Positions 11,715 through 24,694 of a stretch of DNA of 64,000 bases are shown here, one piece after another. The DNA is from Anthoceros angustus (Eukaryota > Streptophyta > Anthocerotopsida > Anthocerotales > Anthocerotaceae), in the NCBI GenBank assembly GCA_010909165.1, contig MU008185.1, forward strand, positions 186,001 to 250,000. Reading direction: 5' to 3'. The notes beneath the pieces are model-generated. The model did not search any database and was not told the origin of the DNA. It was given only the letters and a program-made list of their open reading frames with translations. The position numbers and the translations under genes were made by a program. Every line of letters starts with the position of its first letter. The stretch's first letter is position 1.

Positions 11715-14700
11715 GGTCACTTACCCCTATTATCTCTCTAGGCCTCCTAGCCCCATGCTCCTCTTGCTCTCCTCCCTCTTGGCTGGTTGGGCAAACCTCC
11801 CACAAAATCTCCACCTCCTCGTAGGACTCCTCCTCTCTGTGCTCGCAATAGCCTGTACTCCTCCTCGGTGAGCTCTTGAACTCGGATGGGTCGGTGAAAG
11901 TCTCCTCCATAAGAGTCCAACCCATAGGTAGGATCCAAAGGCCAAGGCATGGATCAAGTACCTCCATGTTCTCACATTCCCCTGCATTTCCTCGTGATTT
12001 CGCCCAAATAGGTTTCCGAATTTATCGGAAAATAACTCCGACTTGGTTGCTACCATAGCAACAGTTCGAGTTTGTTGTCATATAGCAACAGTCCTGCTAG
12101 GCCCCTAGCAACGCGTAGCAACCCGAGTACCAACCCTCCAAGGTTCCCCAGTGATCGTGACTAGACTCTCTTCCTCCTACTAGGCTCTAGTAGACTTTTC
12201 TTATTTCCTAACCTACTTCACATTCCAACTCCACACGATTCTCACAACTTAAACACAAAACAAAAAAAACACTCCTTTTCGAGGGGGTCTGAGTACCCAT
12301 GTGGTCACCACACGAGGGTCCAACTAACGCCGGCCAACCAGCGTCCGTTTATTACATGCACACATGGAACAGCGTAAACCGTTGTTTCCAACATGGGATC
12401 CATCGGACAAGGGTGGACATACGTCACAAACGTTGGAAAAACATAGTTTCCAGAAAGGTGTGATCTTTGTCAAGAGGGTCCACCAACAACCGAAGAGGGT
12501 TTGTATATTCCCCCCCTTGAAGGTTTATCGTATATTTTGAAAATCATTTGTTGGTTGATGTTATGTTCCCACATTCGCTTTGTATACAACATGTAAAACC
12601 TTTTTGGCCTTATTTATGTGCCCCTACGAAACATGATATCTTTCGAAGGGGTGAATATTCAATGAAGAGGGTTTTGTGACATATATCCTCCAAGGGGTTT
12701 CACATGGGCATGAACTCCCACTTTTGGGGTATGGGTCAATTACTGAGAAAAGAAGGGTGACAAATCGCATGAACCAAAGTGATAGAAGATCCATTCAACG
12801 CCGGAAGGGTTATGGTGTTAGAGTTACCTCAATTGGTCCGATTTAAGACCCATGACAAAGGCCATTGCCGGAATTGCCGGGTCTTTTCCGTGGAGGAAAA
12901 ATGAAATCTACAAAAGAAGGGTGATGAAACTTTGAGGACAGCTGACTACCGGGCGCAGGTATGAAAGCAGTTTGAGAGGAAGGACGCCGGCCGGGCCCTT
13001 CCCCCATGCCGATGATCCTTGCGAATGGCGTGCCTTAACTGGTTTGATTTGAAAAGACTTGATTGGGGTGGGGATGGCTTCGCCTCAATTGTGGTCGCAA
13101 ATATATTGACCGCTCAGCCCCCCCGCACATGAAATGAACTTAGTCGGAAACTAGTTCCCGCCGCCATGACGCAGAGGAACATGCCCGCCTGCTCAACGAT
13201 GATGCCTTACATTATGCCGCAATGCCGATGTCGGCCTCGGCCACAATCCCACGTGTCCTTCTCTATGGTAAGCACAAACTCTTGAAAATGGAAGATAATA
13301 TGTATGACAGTCTACAACTTTTCATAGAGGATAGCCACAACCAAAAGCCATGCATGGGCGACATACTATTCGAAATGTGCATCGCATACATTGTGCACCG
13401 CAAACCATGGAATAGAGCATGACGACAACCTCATCAATTGCCCTACGAAATGATGATCATTCGAGTGTTTCCTACTCTTCGCCCGACTCCACGCCTTCAT
13501 CTGGCCCAGATCCCGACCATCCTCTTCACGCTCGGTTGCACTTTGACTCGTTGAATAAACCTCGCAATTCAATTAACTTATCTTTTATGGCCTTCTTATC
13601 CACAACAGACAAATGTTTCCGCAGGCTGAACCCATAATAGAGGATGACTGCTTGGTGAACAAAAACTTGTTGGATATTCTTCGACGGATAGCCTTCGCCT
13701 GCCTCCCCGAAGTTGCTTCCCTACCGCCATCCCTCCGATTATATATTCTTCCACGCACTCCCTTCATACGCATCTGTGTTCGCCTGCACTAATGAACAAG
13801 GAAGTGAGGCTCGTGCATGTAGTTCAACACAAGTCACCTTGCCAATCCAAAAGGGCCTATTTTATGGTTTGCGCTGGAACCGCAACTAACATTCCCGCTT
13901 TATTTCGCGATATCACCATTCAACCGTGACATTTCTTGTTGTTGCCTCCCAGATTTTGGTATGCTCCCAAATACATATCTCGCTAGGGAGCTCCTCAAGA
14001 ATGCCTCCTCCAAAAAGGCTTCATCCGAATAGGTTGGGTGGTTTTGCACTTCAGATCCGTACCACCTCCAAGGTTTGTGTAGCAAAGGCCAATGTTGTTT
14101 TCCACAATAATAAAGAATCTCCTCCGGTCCACCCGTAAAGCTTCCCACCATAAAACTCCCCGATGTCACATACGGCCTAAGTTCGCAAGACCTTTAGATG
14201 AGCAACGGCAGCTTGGAGATAATATCATGTGGCTTCCTTTTTATCCCTCGACCGCGGTCGTCAAGGCGCTTTATTATAGTGTCCAAGGCACGAATTTCAA
14301 AACTCCAAACCCCTTCGCTTCCCAATCGAGGCGAGGTCGAGCTTGCTCGATCATCGTTACAAAACCCACGGCCGCTTTTTCTTCACGTGTTATTTTTGAA
14401 CGTGCCGGAACGATAGGTTGTTCGCTTAACCGCCGCCCATAATCGAGTCCTCTCTCGCCTTGTGTAATGGGCCACACATATGACCAAGTCGGCCACTACC
14501 AATACCTTGACCTCGTGTAGGCGTACGCTGCACCAGATCTCGACAATGCGGAAGCGTGAGCTTTTTATGTTTCAAGCTTTTGGAGAAGCAAGAAAACATC
14601 CGTCGATTTGATCATGAGTATGTCCGACCAAAAGGAATCCCACTTTCACTTTTCAAAAGTACCCATATCAACAAGCATGTTCGATAAGCAAAAGCTGGTT

Positions 14701-15901
14701 CTTATTCTCCCCGCATGTGTTGTCCAACCGCAAGTACAAAACTCTTGGCGGACACCGTAGTTATGTATAACGTCCGAATAATGGTGATCGTAAGATTCGC
14801 TGCTCCGCAAATTCGCATAATGCAAATAGGCTCTAGCTTTAAGCGATAGTTGTGAATCATGCACCCAACCACGTGGATCGAAATACACTCTCTACGAGGT
14901 TTTTCGCCACCGGAGAAGATGAGGTATCTCGCTTTTTGGTCCATTCCATCAATTGATAGCAGATATACTTATGTGGCTCCACATAGCTCTTGCTCCCCGT
15001 GTTTAGCCATCATTGCTCGGTGGAGCCGCACACGATGTGCTTCCAAGGCAACCGGTATTGTGCCAAAACGAACATCATAATCAGCAACAAAAAGACCCCC
15101 ATCATCGCCCATCCCGCCCGACTTTGCAGAGAACCATCCAACCTATACAAAAGCGTTGTAAGACGCCTACTAACATTCATGCAACAAGAAGGGGGCCACG
15201 GGCCGCGCCTTCTCGCTACGGGCGGATGATTTGGGAGGGGTTCGAATCATCATAAGCAGGTTGCAGGCGCCGGCGCCGCGCCTGTGCGCCCAACCTGGGA
15301 GGCTGTCTCGCCGGGCCCGGCCGCCGGCGCCCAGAGCGGCCGCCCGCCGAGGGTTGGAAGCATTGGGCAGTGCACATGAATCGATCATGTAAGAAGACAA
15401 GAAGGGTACATCCGGTGCCGATGATAGGCAAGGCATTCAACAACTGGAGGAACAAGCACATGAAAGAAACATCGGTGCAATTTACCTTGATCTTGCTTGT
15501 GCTTTGTATTTTATAGTGCTCTTCAGCCCGCGAGCATGTTGAAAACTGCTGGACTTCGGATTTTACCTGGGAAGTTGCTTCTCCACGCTTTTAAGAACCA
15601 TGGATACTACATAGCGATGCCGTAGCCAGACCGACGCTTGTACAACGCCCATATTTCCAACTTTGTATACGTGTCGGGTAGATTAAATACTTCCAAATTA
15701 GGAAGCCGCTCGCCATAAACATAAAAGCATTGTCCATCCAAGAAATGGCATCAAGCGATAAGTAGATTGTGCCTTCGGTTTGGTCCGAAACCATCCCAAG
15801 GGGATTCCAGAAGACTCGCCTTTAGCTCCTCATACCTCTTGTGCCCAAGGCAATACACTCTTTGAAAGCCTTCAGCAGACAAGAGTCGCCTCCCATGAGA
15901 T
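11715..15901 (-). mobile_element. X module, right arm of the palindrome
   Basis: Reverse complement of 7,511-11,580, with many small insertions and deletions and some substitutions. The GC-rich stretch at 15,180-15,360 is especially unlike its partner at 8,070-8,250. It carries the gag-like frame (11,967-11,707), the AGCAAC motif cluster (12,040-12,125) and the second broken DUF7869 copy (15,870-13,400). Confidence 0.7.
13400..15870 (-). pseudogene. Second DUF7869-type copy, broken
   Basis: On the minus strand, LVDMGTFEK is visible near 14,650-14,690. The VLAVGQHMRGE frame near 14,700-14,740 is the frameshifted form of the LDNTCGEN motif. Upstream pieces (14,945-14,700) include SIHVVGCMIHNYRLK, as in the other arm at 8,515-8,560. 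The N-terminal piece, with SLDAISWMDNAFMFM, lies at 15,794-15,591. The C-terminal end is near 13,400. As in the left arm, small indels split the reading frame, and the breaks are at different places from those in the left arm. A composite of the copies would probably reveal a single long protein, which supports a real gene family rather than chance frames. Confidence 0.5.
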
Positions 15902-18900
15902 GTGTGGCGCGACTTTGATGGACACCGGCCGCATAATCCCGATCGTTGTAGGAAGGAGTCCGCTCCCAAGGGAATGGTCTCAGTTTATTCTCGCTCGAGC
16001 TCCTAAAATTTATCGCCCGAACGGACTTCATCGTTGGGTCCCATGCCCACAACCCTAAGTGTGTGCCCTCAACTCTCTGACCAGCGCCAGCCCACGGACC
16101 TTCCCACAAACCCCGCCTGGATTTCTCAAGACTACCGGAGTGTTTAACGACGCTGCTCCTTCGCCCACGACTTAGCGCCCTCAACTCGTCCGCCACAACT
16201 CCACCTCAACACACACGCCAGAACTCACCCTTCTCCCTTATCCATTCCCGCCTAGTAGTCACAACACCAACACATGGCTGTATTCACAGCCGCTTTGCCC
16301 TCCTACCGCTCACGCTCATGGAGAAGTAGCTTGCACTGCATCCCCGCTCCAAAGCAGCCTCCAAGGATGGCTTCCGCACAGAAGTCACCCCTAAGCGCCT
16401 CCTAATCCTCCTACGCCCACTGCTCATGGAGAAGTGGCCTGCAGCATCCCCACGCCTCCGCTCCAGCAGCCTCCAAGGATGGCTCAGCAGTCACCCCAAG
16501 CGCCTCTAATCCCCTCCTACGCTCAGAAGTGGCTTCAGACTGCATCCCCTGCCCAGCAGCCTCCAAGGTTAGTCTCGCACCCGAGAAATCACCCAGCACC
16601 TCCCGAGCTCGTCCGATCCCGGCCTCGCACCCATCAAGCGTGTTGAGCTCGTCACCGAGCTCTAAACACATCCTCTACCACCAATTAATCCCGTGACGGT
16701 GACGCAGAACTCACTCCTCCTCGAGCACTAAGGCAAGAGCACGAGCCAAGATGGTACCCGGATAGTCCGCCTTGGACGCCAGCCTTCCTATATACTCTAC
16801 CCCTAACCTAACCCGCCTATGTATGTATCCTAACCTCGCTATGTATGTACCCTAACCCTGGTCGTGTAACCACGGATTTAGCTCATCACGCTACGACTTC
16901 TGCACCACCCCGCCAAACAAGAGATCCATGCCAGCGATGCCCACCAAACTAAACCACCACCACCTGGCCGGACTCACGACTGACCACCACTCCGGGACCT
17001 CTCGGACGGACCACCCGCCTGACCGACCTGACCATCCTGACCGCCCGGACGGACCACTGACCGCCTCGAGACTGACCGCCCGACGGACCACTGCTCGACC
17101 GCCGACGGACCACTGCTGACCGCCTCGGACGGACCAATCACGGACCTCGCCCGACGGACCACCGACCTCCTCCTGACGGACCACTTGACCGCCCCGACCT
17201 ACCGCGACCCCGCCGACCTGACCACTGGCCTGACCGCCGACCAATTCGCCTGACCGGACGGACCCTCCGTCGGACCGCCCGGACCCCGCCTCGGACCGCC
17301 CGGACGGACCATCGGCCGACCGCCCTGACCACTCACGCCTGACCGCCCGACGACCACTCCTGACCTCCAACGGACCGAGGGTCTAGGGATTGCACCAGTG
17401 CAATCCGCCAAAATGGCCTTATTGGCTAACTCCTCCCTATCCCTCTTAACAACGACCCAAAACAAAACAAGCCTAAGACAAGTCGCCAAGAGTACGGACA
17501 TCGGATTTGGCACTCCACATACTCCCTTCTCATCTCTGGCGGCCCGCCAACACCCTGCTTCCGCCTCCGCTTGACGCCCTTCGCCTTTTACTACCTCCTC
17601 GTGTCGCAAGTCCAGCAACATTGTCATCCTTTTACCAAGAGTCCTCCGAGGATGAGCCTCCTCCGAGGTTGATGTGCCCTCCCCGCCTGCCCATCTTCTT
17701 TCTCCCTTTGAGCATGCCGGGCCTTAGATTCGCACCCCTCCCGGCCCCTGCATCCTCCCTACTCAGATACTCCACAACCGCCCGACCATTACACCCATCC
17801 ACAACCGCAACTGGTCCATTCTACTCCTACCTACTAACTCAGCAAGAAATTACAACACTATTCCCAAGAACGGCTAAAATGTGGCGCGACTTTCGATGGC
17901 CACCGCTACAGACAATCCTGCGTCGTTGTAAGGAAGGAGTCCGCTCCAAGGGAATGGTCTCGTGCTTATTCTCGCCTCGAGTTTACAAATTATCGCCTGA
18001 ACGGACTTCATCGTTGGGTCCGCGGCTCCACAACCTAAGTGTGTGCTCCTCCACAACTCTTGGACCAAAGCGCCAGCCCACCGGACCTTCCCACAAACCC
18101 CCGGATTTCCAAGATTAATGAATAAGTTTAACGACGCTGCCCTTCGCTGCCCACGACTCCAGCGCCTGGCCTCCTCAACTCGTCCGCCACAACTCCACCT
18201 CAACACACACGCCTGTAACCTACCCTTCTCCTTATCCATTCCCGCCTAGTAGTCACACACCAACACGCTGATGTATTCACACCAGCGCTTTGTTTCCCCG
18301 CTTCACGCTCATGGAGAAGTAGCTCACCGCAACCCCACAGCCTCCGTTCCAGCCTCCAAGGATGGCTTCCGCCCAGTCACCCCAAGCGCCCTAATCCCCT
18401 CCTACCGCTACGCTCATGGAGAAGTGGCTTCACCGCATCCCCACACCTCCGCTCCAGCAGCCTCCAAGGATGGCTTCACCAAAGAGTCACCCCAAGCGCC
18501 TCCTAATCCTCCTACCGCTTCACGCTCATGGAGAAGTGGCTTCAGCACTGCATCCCCACACCTGCTCCAAAGCCTCCAAGGTTAGTCTCGCACCGAGAAA
18601 TCACCGCGAGCACCTCCTCGAGCTCAGTCCGACCCGGCCCCGCACTCAAGCGTGTTGGCGGAGCTCACACCGAGCTCTAAACACATCCCTCTACCACCAA
18701 TTAATCCCGCATGGTGACGCAGAACTCACTCCGCCTCGAGCACAAGGCAAGAGCACACTGAGCCAAGATGGTACCCGGGATAGTCCGCCGCCTTGGACGC
18801 CAGCCTTCCTATATACTCCCATACCCTAACCTAACCCGCCTATGTATGTATCCTAACCCCGCTATGTATGTACCCTAACCGGTCGTGGTAACCGGACGTA

Positions 18901-19020
18901 GCTCATCATCGCTACGGACTTCTTGCACCACCGCCTCGCCAAACAAGAGATCCATGCCAAAGTATGCCCACCAAACTAAACCACCGGCCAGACCACTCCG
19001 GACCTGCCGGGCAGACCACT
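15902..19020 (+). repeat. U monomers, forward (partial, full, partial)
   Basis: A partial monomer (15,902-16,710) is followed by a full unit (16,711-18,720) and the beginning of a third (18,721-19,020), which breaks within its minisatellite straight into E. These align in inverted orientation with 4,874-7,510, so the two arms share the same module order except at the U/E junction. Copies differ by many small indels. Confidence 0.8.
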
Positions 19021-20647
19021 CTTCCTCATTCCCTTCACTAGTCTAGTACTCACCTTGTGTTTTGAGTTTTCGTGTGTTGGAGGTCGGGTGTTTGGGAGAA
19101 GAGGCGGGAGCCCGTGTGTGAGAGAAGACAAGGCGGGAGCCTGTGTGTGGAGGAGAAGTCAAGGAAAGTCAAGTGAGTTGAGGCCGTGGGCTTGTGTGTT
19201 TGGAAAATGAGAGGAAAAGTGAACTGTGAGAGAAGTGGAGAATCTGGACATGGAGAGTTGCTGATTGGCTGTTTGAGAGGAGTAAGAAGGACTGGAGAAG
19301 TCTGTAAGTGATGTTTGTGTTCTGAAGAAGAGTGAGTGGAGGTTGAAGATCCGTGAGTGGATGAGACGGAATGATTGCGGAGGTAGCTGAACAAGTATTT
19401 TGAGAGTTGGTGTGCTGTAAGGGCCTGGATGAGAACCTTGTAAGGACTGAGAGGTCTGTGGTCTGAAAGTGGAGATTGAATGGGGCGTGAGGTGTGAGAA
19501 CAAGGAGAGTTGAAGAGAGTTCTTTGGGAGACTTGGAGTGTGGGGAGGGGAGAGGCACCTCAAGGGGGCTGAGAGCCTGGAGAGGTATGGAGCTTGGAAG
19601 GTGAGCTGAAAAAGGAGGAGAGACAAGTCTGAAGTCTTGCAAGAGAAAGGGGTAGTTGTGTGAGTGCAACCCTTTATCTGTGAGTTGTCCTAGGTTTAGG
19701 TTTAGAGATTAGGGTTAGGGCCTGCTTAGGTTGTCCATAAATAGTGTGTGGAAAAGGTGGTGGCTAACTCGATTGGTGGATCTAACTTTGTGGATAGATA
19801 AGAGAGAGGGTGTCCAACCTTATCCACTTGGATCCCCAAGTGGGTCCCACCCTTCTATTAATAGCGGACTGATCCCAAGGTGGACCCCACTCACTGCTAA
19901 AAAGAGGGTGGTTGCTAAGATAGCAAGATGCGTTGCTAAGGTATAGCGTGGCTAAGATAGCCACAGTGCAGTGTTGTTAGGATAGTAGCACAGTGCATGC
20001 TAGATGTTTGGTGTCTCGTGTTTGGTTGGATTGGCTATGTTTTGGTTGTCTTGACACGAAATCACTCCCTTGAGTGCAGATCTCAAGTCTACAACGATAA
20101 AGAGGGTAAATGTGGCCTCTTTGTGACACTTGGTTTAGAAAATCACTCCACACCTCGTCAGCAATGGTCCATAATGTAGGAAGGAAATTAAATTTCCCAC
20201 TTCAACGTTTTTTTCACCTAACTATCACGGTGGCCATTCTTGATACCTCTCCACCACAAAACTTATCGTTTTAGTACCGTCAGAAAATATAAAGGCGTCT
20301 ACAATGGATCATTGGGAGGACTCAATGCGACTCGTCTCTGTCACATAGTCTAAGACAACCGCTAGGTTTCTAATCGCTCTACTTCTTAAGTCTTCAAATT
20401 CGTCATTTTCTTCCAAGGCCTTCGTCTTCGGCACATCACACTTGGGTGGTCACCGGGAGGCAGTGCCATACATCATCAACGTTTGCGCCCATCTTCCAAA
20501 AGTTCACTGTTGTAAATGCAACCTCCACGGCACTCAATGAAACAACTTGTGCCCTTGAGGACTATCTTTTCTGATACATACCTCCTTTGCGGAAGCTGAA
20601 GGTCTTACGATGCGGTTGAAATGTAAGCTCTTCCTACGCATGGAAGG
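19021..20647. repeat. E module, right arm of the large inverted repeat
   Basis: Reverse complement of 2,609-4,265. Matching landmarks include the pair GACACGAAATCACTCCC (20,053-20,070) and GGGAGTGATTTCGTGTC (3,204-3,220), and the AGCTTACATTT/AAATGTAAGCT pair at the outer edge. The match ends near 20,647, next to GGAAGAGC/GCTCTTCC sequence. No intact gene is present; the purine-rich part (19,060-19,650) is low-complexity. Confidence 0.7.
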
Positions 20648-21100
20648 ACCTCATAGCCATGTATTCGTTGAGGAATGTACCACCGCACATCTCAATCTGC
20701 CTCAAGCGCAATGCGATTAAATATGAGGACTGACAAGTGTGGTGGTCCTGGCGCACGCATGCATCAAGAACCCGGTCCCTTCTTTTGAGAAGGTCCTTAT
20801 AAGTTTCATAAGAAGACCAAGTGGGCGTTGATAAGGGCATACCACCCTTTGTCATTCGGCAATAGACCTTTCTTCACCATAGTGGCGTATCCTATAACCG
20901 ACCTCCCATTGTTGAACGTAACACGATATCTTTCGAAGGGTGAATATTCACGAAGAGGGTTTTGTGACATATATCCTCGGGGTTTCACATGGGCATTGAA
21001 CTCACTTTTGGGGTATGGGTCAATTAAAGGAGAAAAGAAGGGTGACAATTCGTATGAACCATTGATAGAAGATCCATTCAACGCCGGGTTATGGTGTTAG
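20640..21100 (-). pseudogene. Amino-methyltransferase-like remnant (third copy)
   Basis: On the minus strand, a frame with MSQNPLREYSPFERY and FNNGRSVI (21,081-20,806) leads into KRRDRVLDAC (about 20,800-20,765). After a frame change, RTTTLVSPHI follows. RVLDAC plus a shifted G/R-TTTL resembles motif I (D-x-x-x-G-S-G-T-T) of N4/N6 amino-methyltransferases. The FNNGRSVIA string is shared with 29,755-29,790 in the better preserved element, where it precedes the same motif. The alignment is short and broken, so this is a family relationship by shared order, not a proven enzyme. Confidence 0.35.
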
Positions 21101-21379
21101 AGTTAACCTCAATTGGTCGCATTTAAGACCCATGACAAGGCCATTCTGCCGTTTTGCGGTCTTTTCGACAAAAATGAAATCTACAAAAAAGAAGGGTGAT
21201 GAAACTTTGAGGACGGTGACCGGCGGCGGTATCAAAGCAGTTTGAGAGGAGGGCGCCGGTGGCGTCCTCTCATGCCGATGATCCCTTGCGAATGGCGGCG
21301 GTAGCGGGCCTTTAGTCGGTTGGTTGAAAAGACTTGAGATTGGGGTGGGGATGGCTTCCATGTCTCAATTGTGGTAAAA

Positions 21380-22262
21380 TATATTCACATGCTTTAGTCC
21401 CCATCGCAATCGATGAACTTAAAAGTGTCGGAAACTAGTTCCGCCGTCATACGCGCAGAGGAACATGCCAACGGCTCATCGTGTGTTGCCTTTCATTATG
21501 CCGCAATGCGGCCTATCACACTCCACATGTCCTTCTCAATGGTATGGACAAACTCTTGAAAATTGGAAGATATTATCTATGTCAAGTCTACAACTTCTCA
21601 CAGAGGATAGCCACCACAATCCTATCATGGGCGTAGATACTATAGAATACCTTTGCTCACGGAATGCCGGCAAGTGCTTTGTCATCAGTGTTTCCTACTC
21701 TTCGACTCCACGCCATCATCTTATTTGGGCCGGCATCATGACCATCCTCTTGTCCTCGGTTGCACTTTGACTCTGGTTGAATAAAGCCTCGCAATTCAAT
21801 TAACTTATCTTTTATGGCCTTCTTATCCACAGTACAAATGTTTCCAGTAGTCTGAACCCATAATAGAGGATGACTGTTTGGTGAACAAAAACTTGTTGGA
21901 TATTCTTTGATGGATAGCCTTGCCCCGTCTCCCGAGTTGCTCCTGCTTGCCATCCCTCGATTAAATATTCTTCCACCCTCCTTCATACGCATCTGTGTGT
22001 TGATTCTGTACCAATGAACAAGGAAGTGAGGCTGTGCATGTAGTTAACACAAGTCACCTTCCCAATCCAAAAGGGTCTATTTTGCGTGTCGTATGAGGCA
22101 ACTAACATTCCCTTTATTTCTGCGATATCACCATTCAACCGTGACATTTCTTGTTGTTGCCTCCCAGTTTTGGTATGCTCCCAAATACATATCTCGTTGT
22201 GGGAGCTCCTCGAATGCCTCCTCCGGTGCTTCATCCGAACATGCTGAGGTTGTGCCTTCCAC
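21380..22262 (-). pseudogene. DUF7869-type C-terminal fragment (third copy)
   Basis: The minus strand reads SRLNGDIAEIKGMLVASYDT followed by RPFWIGKVTCVNYM (about 22,170-22,030). This pattern of a small domain with FWIGKV is typical of the C-terminal part of these large transposase-like proteins. Further pieces with EYPTSFCSPNSHPLLWV (about 21,920-21,870) follow. The upstream core with the LDN and GHTH motifs is missing because the copy is cut at 22,262, where U sequence starts. The methyltransferase-like remnant (21,100-20,640) lies downstream on the same strand, so both may come from one element. Confidence 0.4.
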
Positions 22263-23110
22263 TTGATCGTACCACCTCCAAGGTTAGTCTCGACCCGAGA
22301 AATCACCCGAGCACCTCCTCCAGTCCCATCCGTCCCCACCCATCAAGCGTGTTGGCGGAGCTCGCCACCGAGCTCTAAACACATCCTCTACCACCAATTA
22401 ATCCCGCATGACGCAGAACTCACTCCCTCCTCGAGCAGGAAGGCAAGAGCACGGAGCCAAGATGGTACCCGGATAGTCTGCCCTTGGACGCCAGCCTTCC
22501 TATACTCCCATACCCAACCTAACCCGCCTATGTATGTATCCTAACCTGCTATGTATGTACCCTAACCCCGGGTCGTGGTAACCGGGACGTAGCTCATCAC
22601 CGCTACCGGACTTCTTGCACCACCGCCTTCCGCCAAACAGAGATCCATGCCGCGATGCCCACTCAAACTAAACCACCCGGCCACTCCACCTGCCGGATTA
22701 CCGGACGGACCACTCCACGACCTCCCCGGACGGACCACCGCTACCCTCGCCTGACGTGACTACCTGTCGGACCCACGACCACTCGGACTCGCCCCCGGAC
22801 GGACCACGCCTGGACCGCCCGGACGGACCACTCACGGACCCTCGGACGGACCACCCGCCGGACCTCGCCCGGACGGACCACCTGGCCGGACCTCGCCCGG
22901 ACGGACCACTCGTCGGACCTCGCCCGACGGACTAATCAGACCGCTCGGACGGACCATCTGCCTCGCCAGACCCTGACGGACCACCGGCTTCTGACCGCCC
23001 AGACCAAAGTCTAGGGATTTAATCGGCGTAATAAATGCTTTTATTGGCTAACCTCCTATCCCTCTTAACCGTTGACCCAAAACAAAACAAGCCTAAGACA
23101 AGTCGCGAGT
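22263..23110 (+). repeat. Partial U monomer after a recombination-like junction
   Basis: From 22,263 the sequence follows the end of U (CCGAGAAATCACCC, then CGCAGAACTCACTCC), then the start of the next U with the CTATGTATGTA blocks, the minisatellite (22,660-23,000) and a short part of the following block. U sequence stops near 23,110 at TTTGGCACTCCACA. It is the outermost U copy on this side. Confidence 0.75.
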
Positions 23111-24300
23111 ACGGACATCAGTTTGGCACTCCACAAGATGTGTGACCGCTTTCCTTCTATCCCGTGCACTCCATCGGCAGAACAGGCGAAGAAATGTCTC
23201 TGTTCGCCTCCCCATCCGAAAGCGGTATCATTGCACGAAATCGCTCTTTGGTCGCTTGCAAACACATGTTGTTGCAACAAGGCTTCTTGAAATCTGCAAG
23301 CATTGTCTCCCTTCACTTTTGTCAACGACACTCACCGCGTCTCGGCATGATAGAGTACTTGCGGTTGTCGGGGCCTTCAAAGTCTCACTTAGAGGCTTGG
23401 ATGGAAGGATTGAGAGGCATCGGTGTGGAGTGGGAATCGTCGTCCCCAGGGCCTTCATCATCCGGTGAGTGGCGAGCAACAATATCCTCATGAAACAAAC
23501 CACGGCGTGGAACCATCGATGTCTCCCAGGGAAGGTCACGAGACATTGGGAACGAGAGAACGGCGTTTGGATGGCTTCCTCCAAAGCGACATAGCGATGC
23601 AAATTCCTAGGTGTTCGAGGACACCTCGCGGGACATTTGGCGGCGACAAATGTCGGCGTTTTCGTCTGCTGCAAGAGCAATGTCCGAATATTGAGGGATC
23701 ACACCATGTGGATTTTCACATATCGTCAATTATAATCGAAGGGAAGAACCTTCATCATCGTTCTTACAATGGCAAAAGCGCACCACGGCGGTGTGCGATG
23801 TCGTGATGTGGCGGCCTTTGGACCTCCTCCCTTCTCTTGTTTTCGGTGAAGCACGAGGACATTGGGAAGGCAAGTCTTGATCCCAAAGATGATCACGATG
23901 GCCGATGAGCCCACAATGAACTTAGAACTTAGAATCAAAACAAACCGCAAGGAAAGCGTAAGCTGATGCGGGGCGAAGAACTCAAACCTCTTGTCCTTCC
24001 GGTGTGTGAGGCGCAACATTGTATGCCCTCTCGTTCAAGAACCTTGCGGCGCCCTCGCCGTGGGGCGAGGCGAGATTTGAAGGAAGTTGCATGCGAATGG
24101 CGGTGTGTGCCTTACAAGGCATATCGCAAATATAGGAAGGACATTATTTCTCTCTGTCGTTACGACATCATGAAGGTCTATCAGTGAGAGGTATCCAACG
24201 GTGCATCGCGCCGTCATGCCTTTTTATGGTCGACAATTATGTTGCCCCGGCCAGCCGTCACGGAAGTCAATGTGATCATGAATAGACAAGAGTTTATATT
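23111..24300. other. Unrecognised degenerate sequence
   Basis: No gene is recognisable. Minus-strand open frames at 23,680-23,228 and 23,331-23,065 overlap in different frames and share no motif I can name. The latter contains CRFQEALLQQHVFASDQRAI, which looks protein-like. The plus strand holds short frames only. Likely decayed mobile DNA, given the neighbours on both sides. Confidence 0.4.
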
Positions 24301-24339
24301 ATGGCATAGCGAAATAGGGTGGAACGTGAAATGTTAAGT

Positions 24340-24365
24340 AGGTTTTTGGTCTATAAATGCCTGGG
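24340..24365 (+). promoter_or_regulatory. Possible TATA box of the methyltransferase element
   Basis: TCTATAAATGCC at 24,350-24,361 lies about 30 bp before a plausible start region and about 340 bp before the first extended plus-strand frame. It is well placed as the promoter of the mobile element that follows. Evidence is motif and position only. Confidence 0.3.
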
Positions 24366-24694
24366 GGCAAGGGAACCCTAATTACAAACCTCTCTCTTGT
24401 CGGTTGCGAGGCGGTGTGCGGTGTGGGCGTATTTCCAGTCAGGAGGCAGTGAGCGGCATACACGTGTGTTGCTTGGCGAGTTGGAGAACAATTGCGGTTG
24501 AATTGCTTTGTCCCTTTGCGGCCCGCAGCGGAATTCAGCGATGCGGCAGTCGAGCTTTGGAGGCGATGGCGCAATCGGTCGGCGGGTTTTGCGAGACAGT
24601 TGGCCCCTCCATGTGATCGAGCATCACCTTCCTTCCATTCATCTTTCCAGACAGTTGACGATTTGTCGCCGCCTTGTGAGTTTGCTTTGCGCAA

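Noticed and set aside
20040-20180. Possible rRNA or tRNA-like conserved block in E
   Set aside because: No cloverleaf, no rRNA motif; conservation is only between the two arms.
1-23110. CRISPR array or bacterial island
   Set aside because: Repeats are long, mobile-element-like and without regular short repeat/spacer structure; the surroundings have spliced plant genes.
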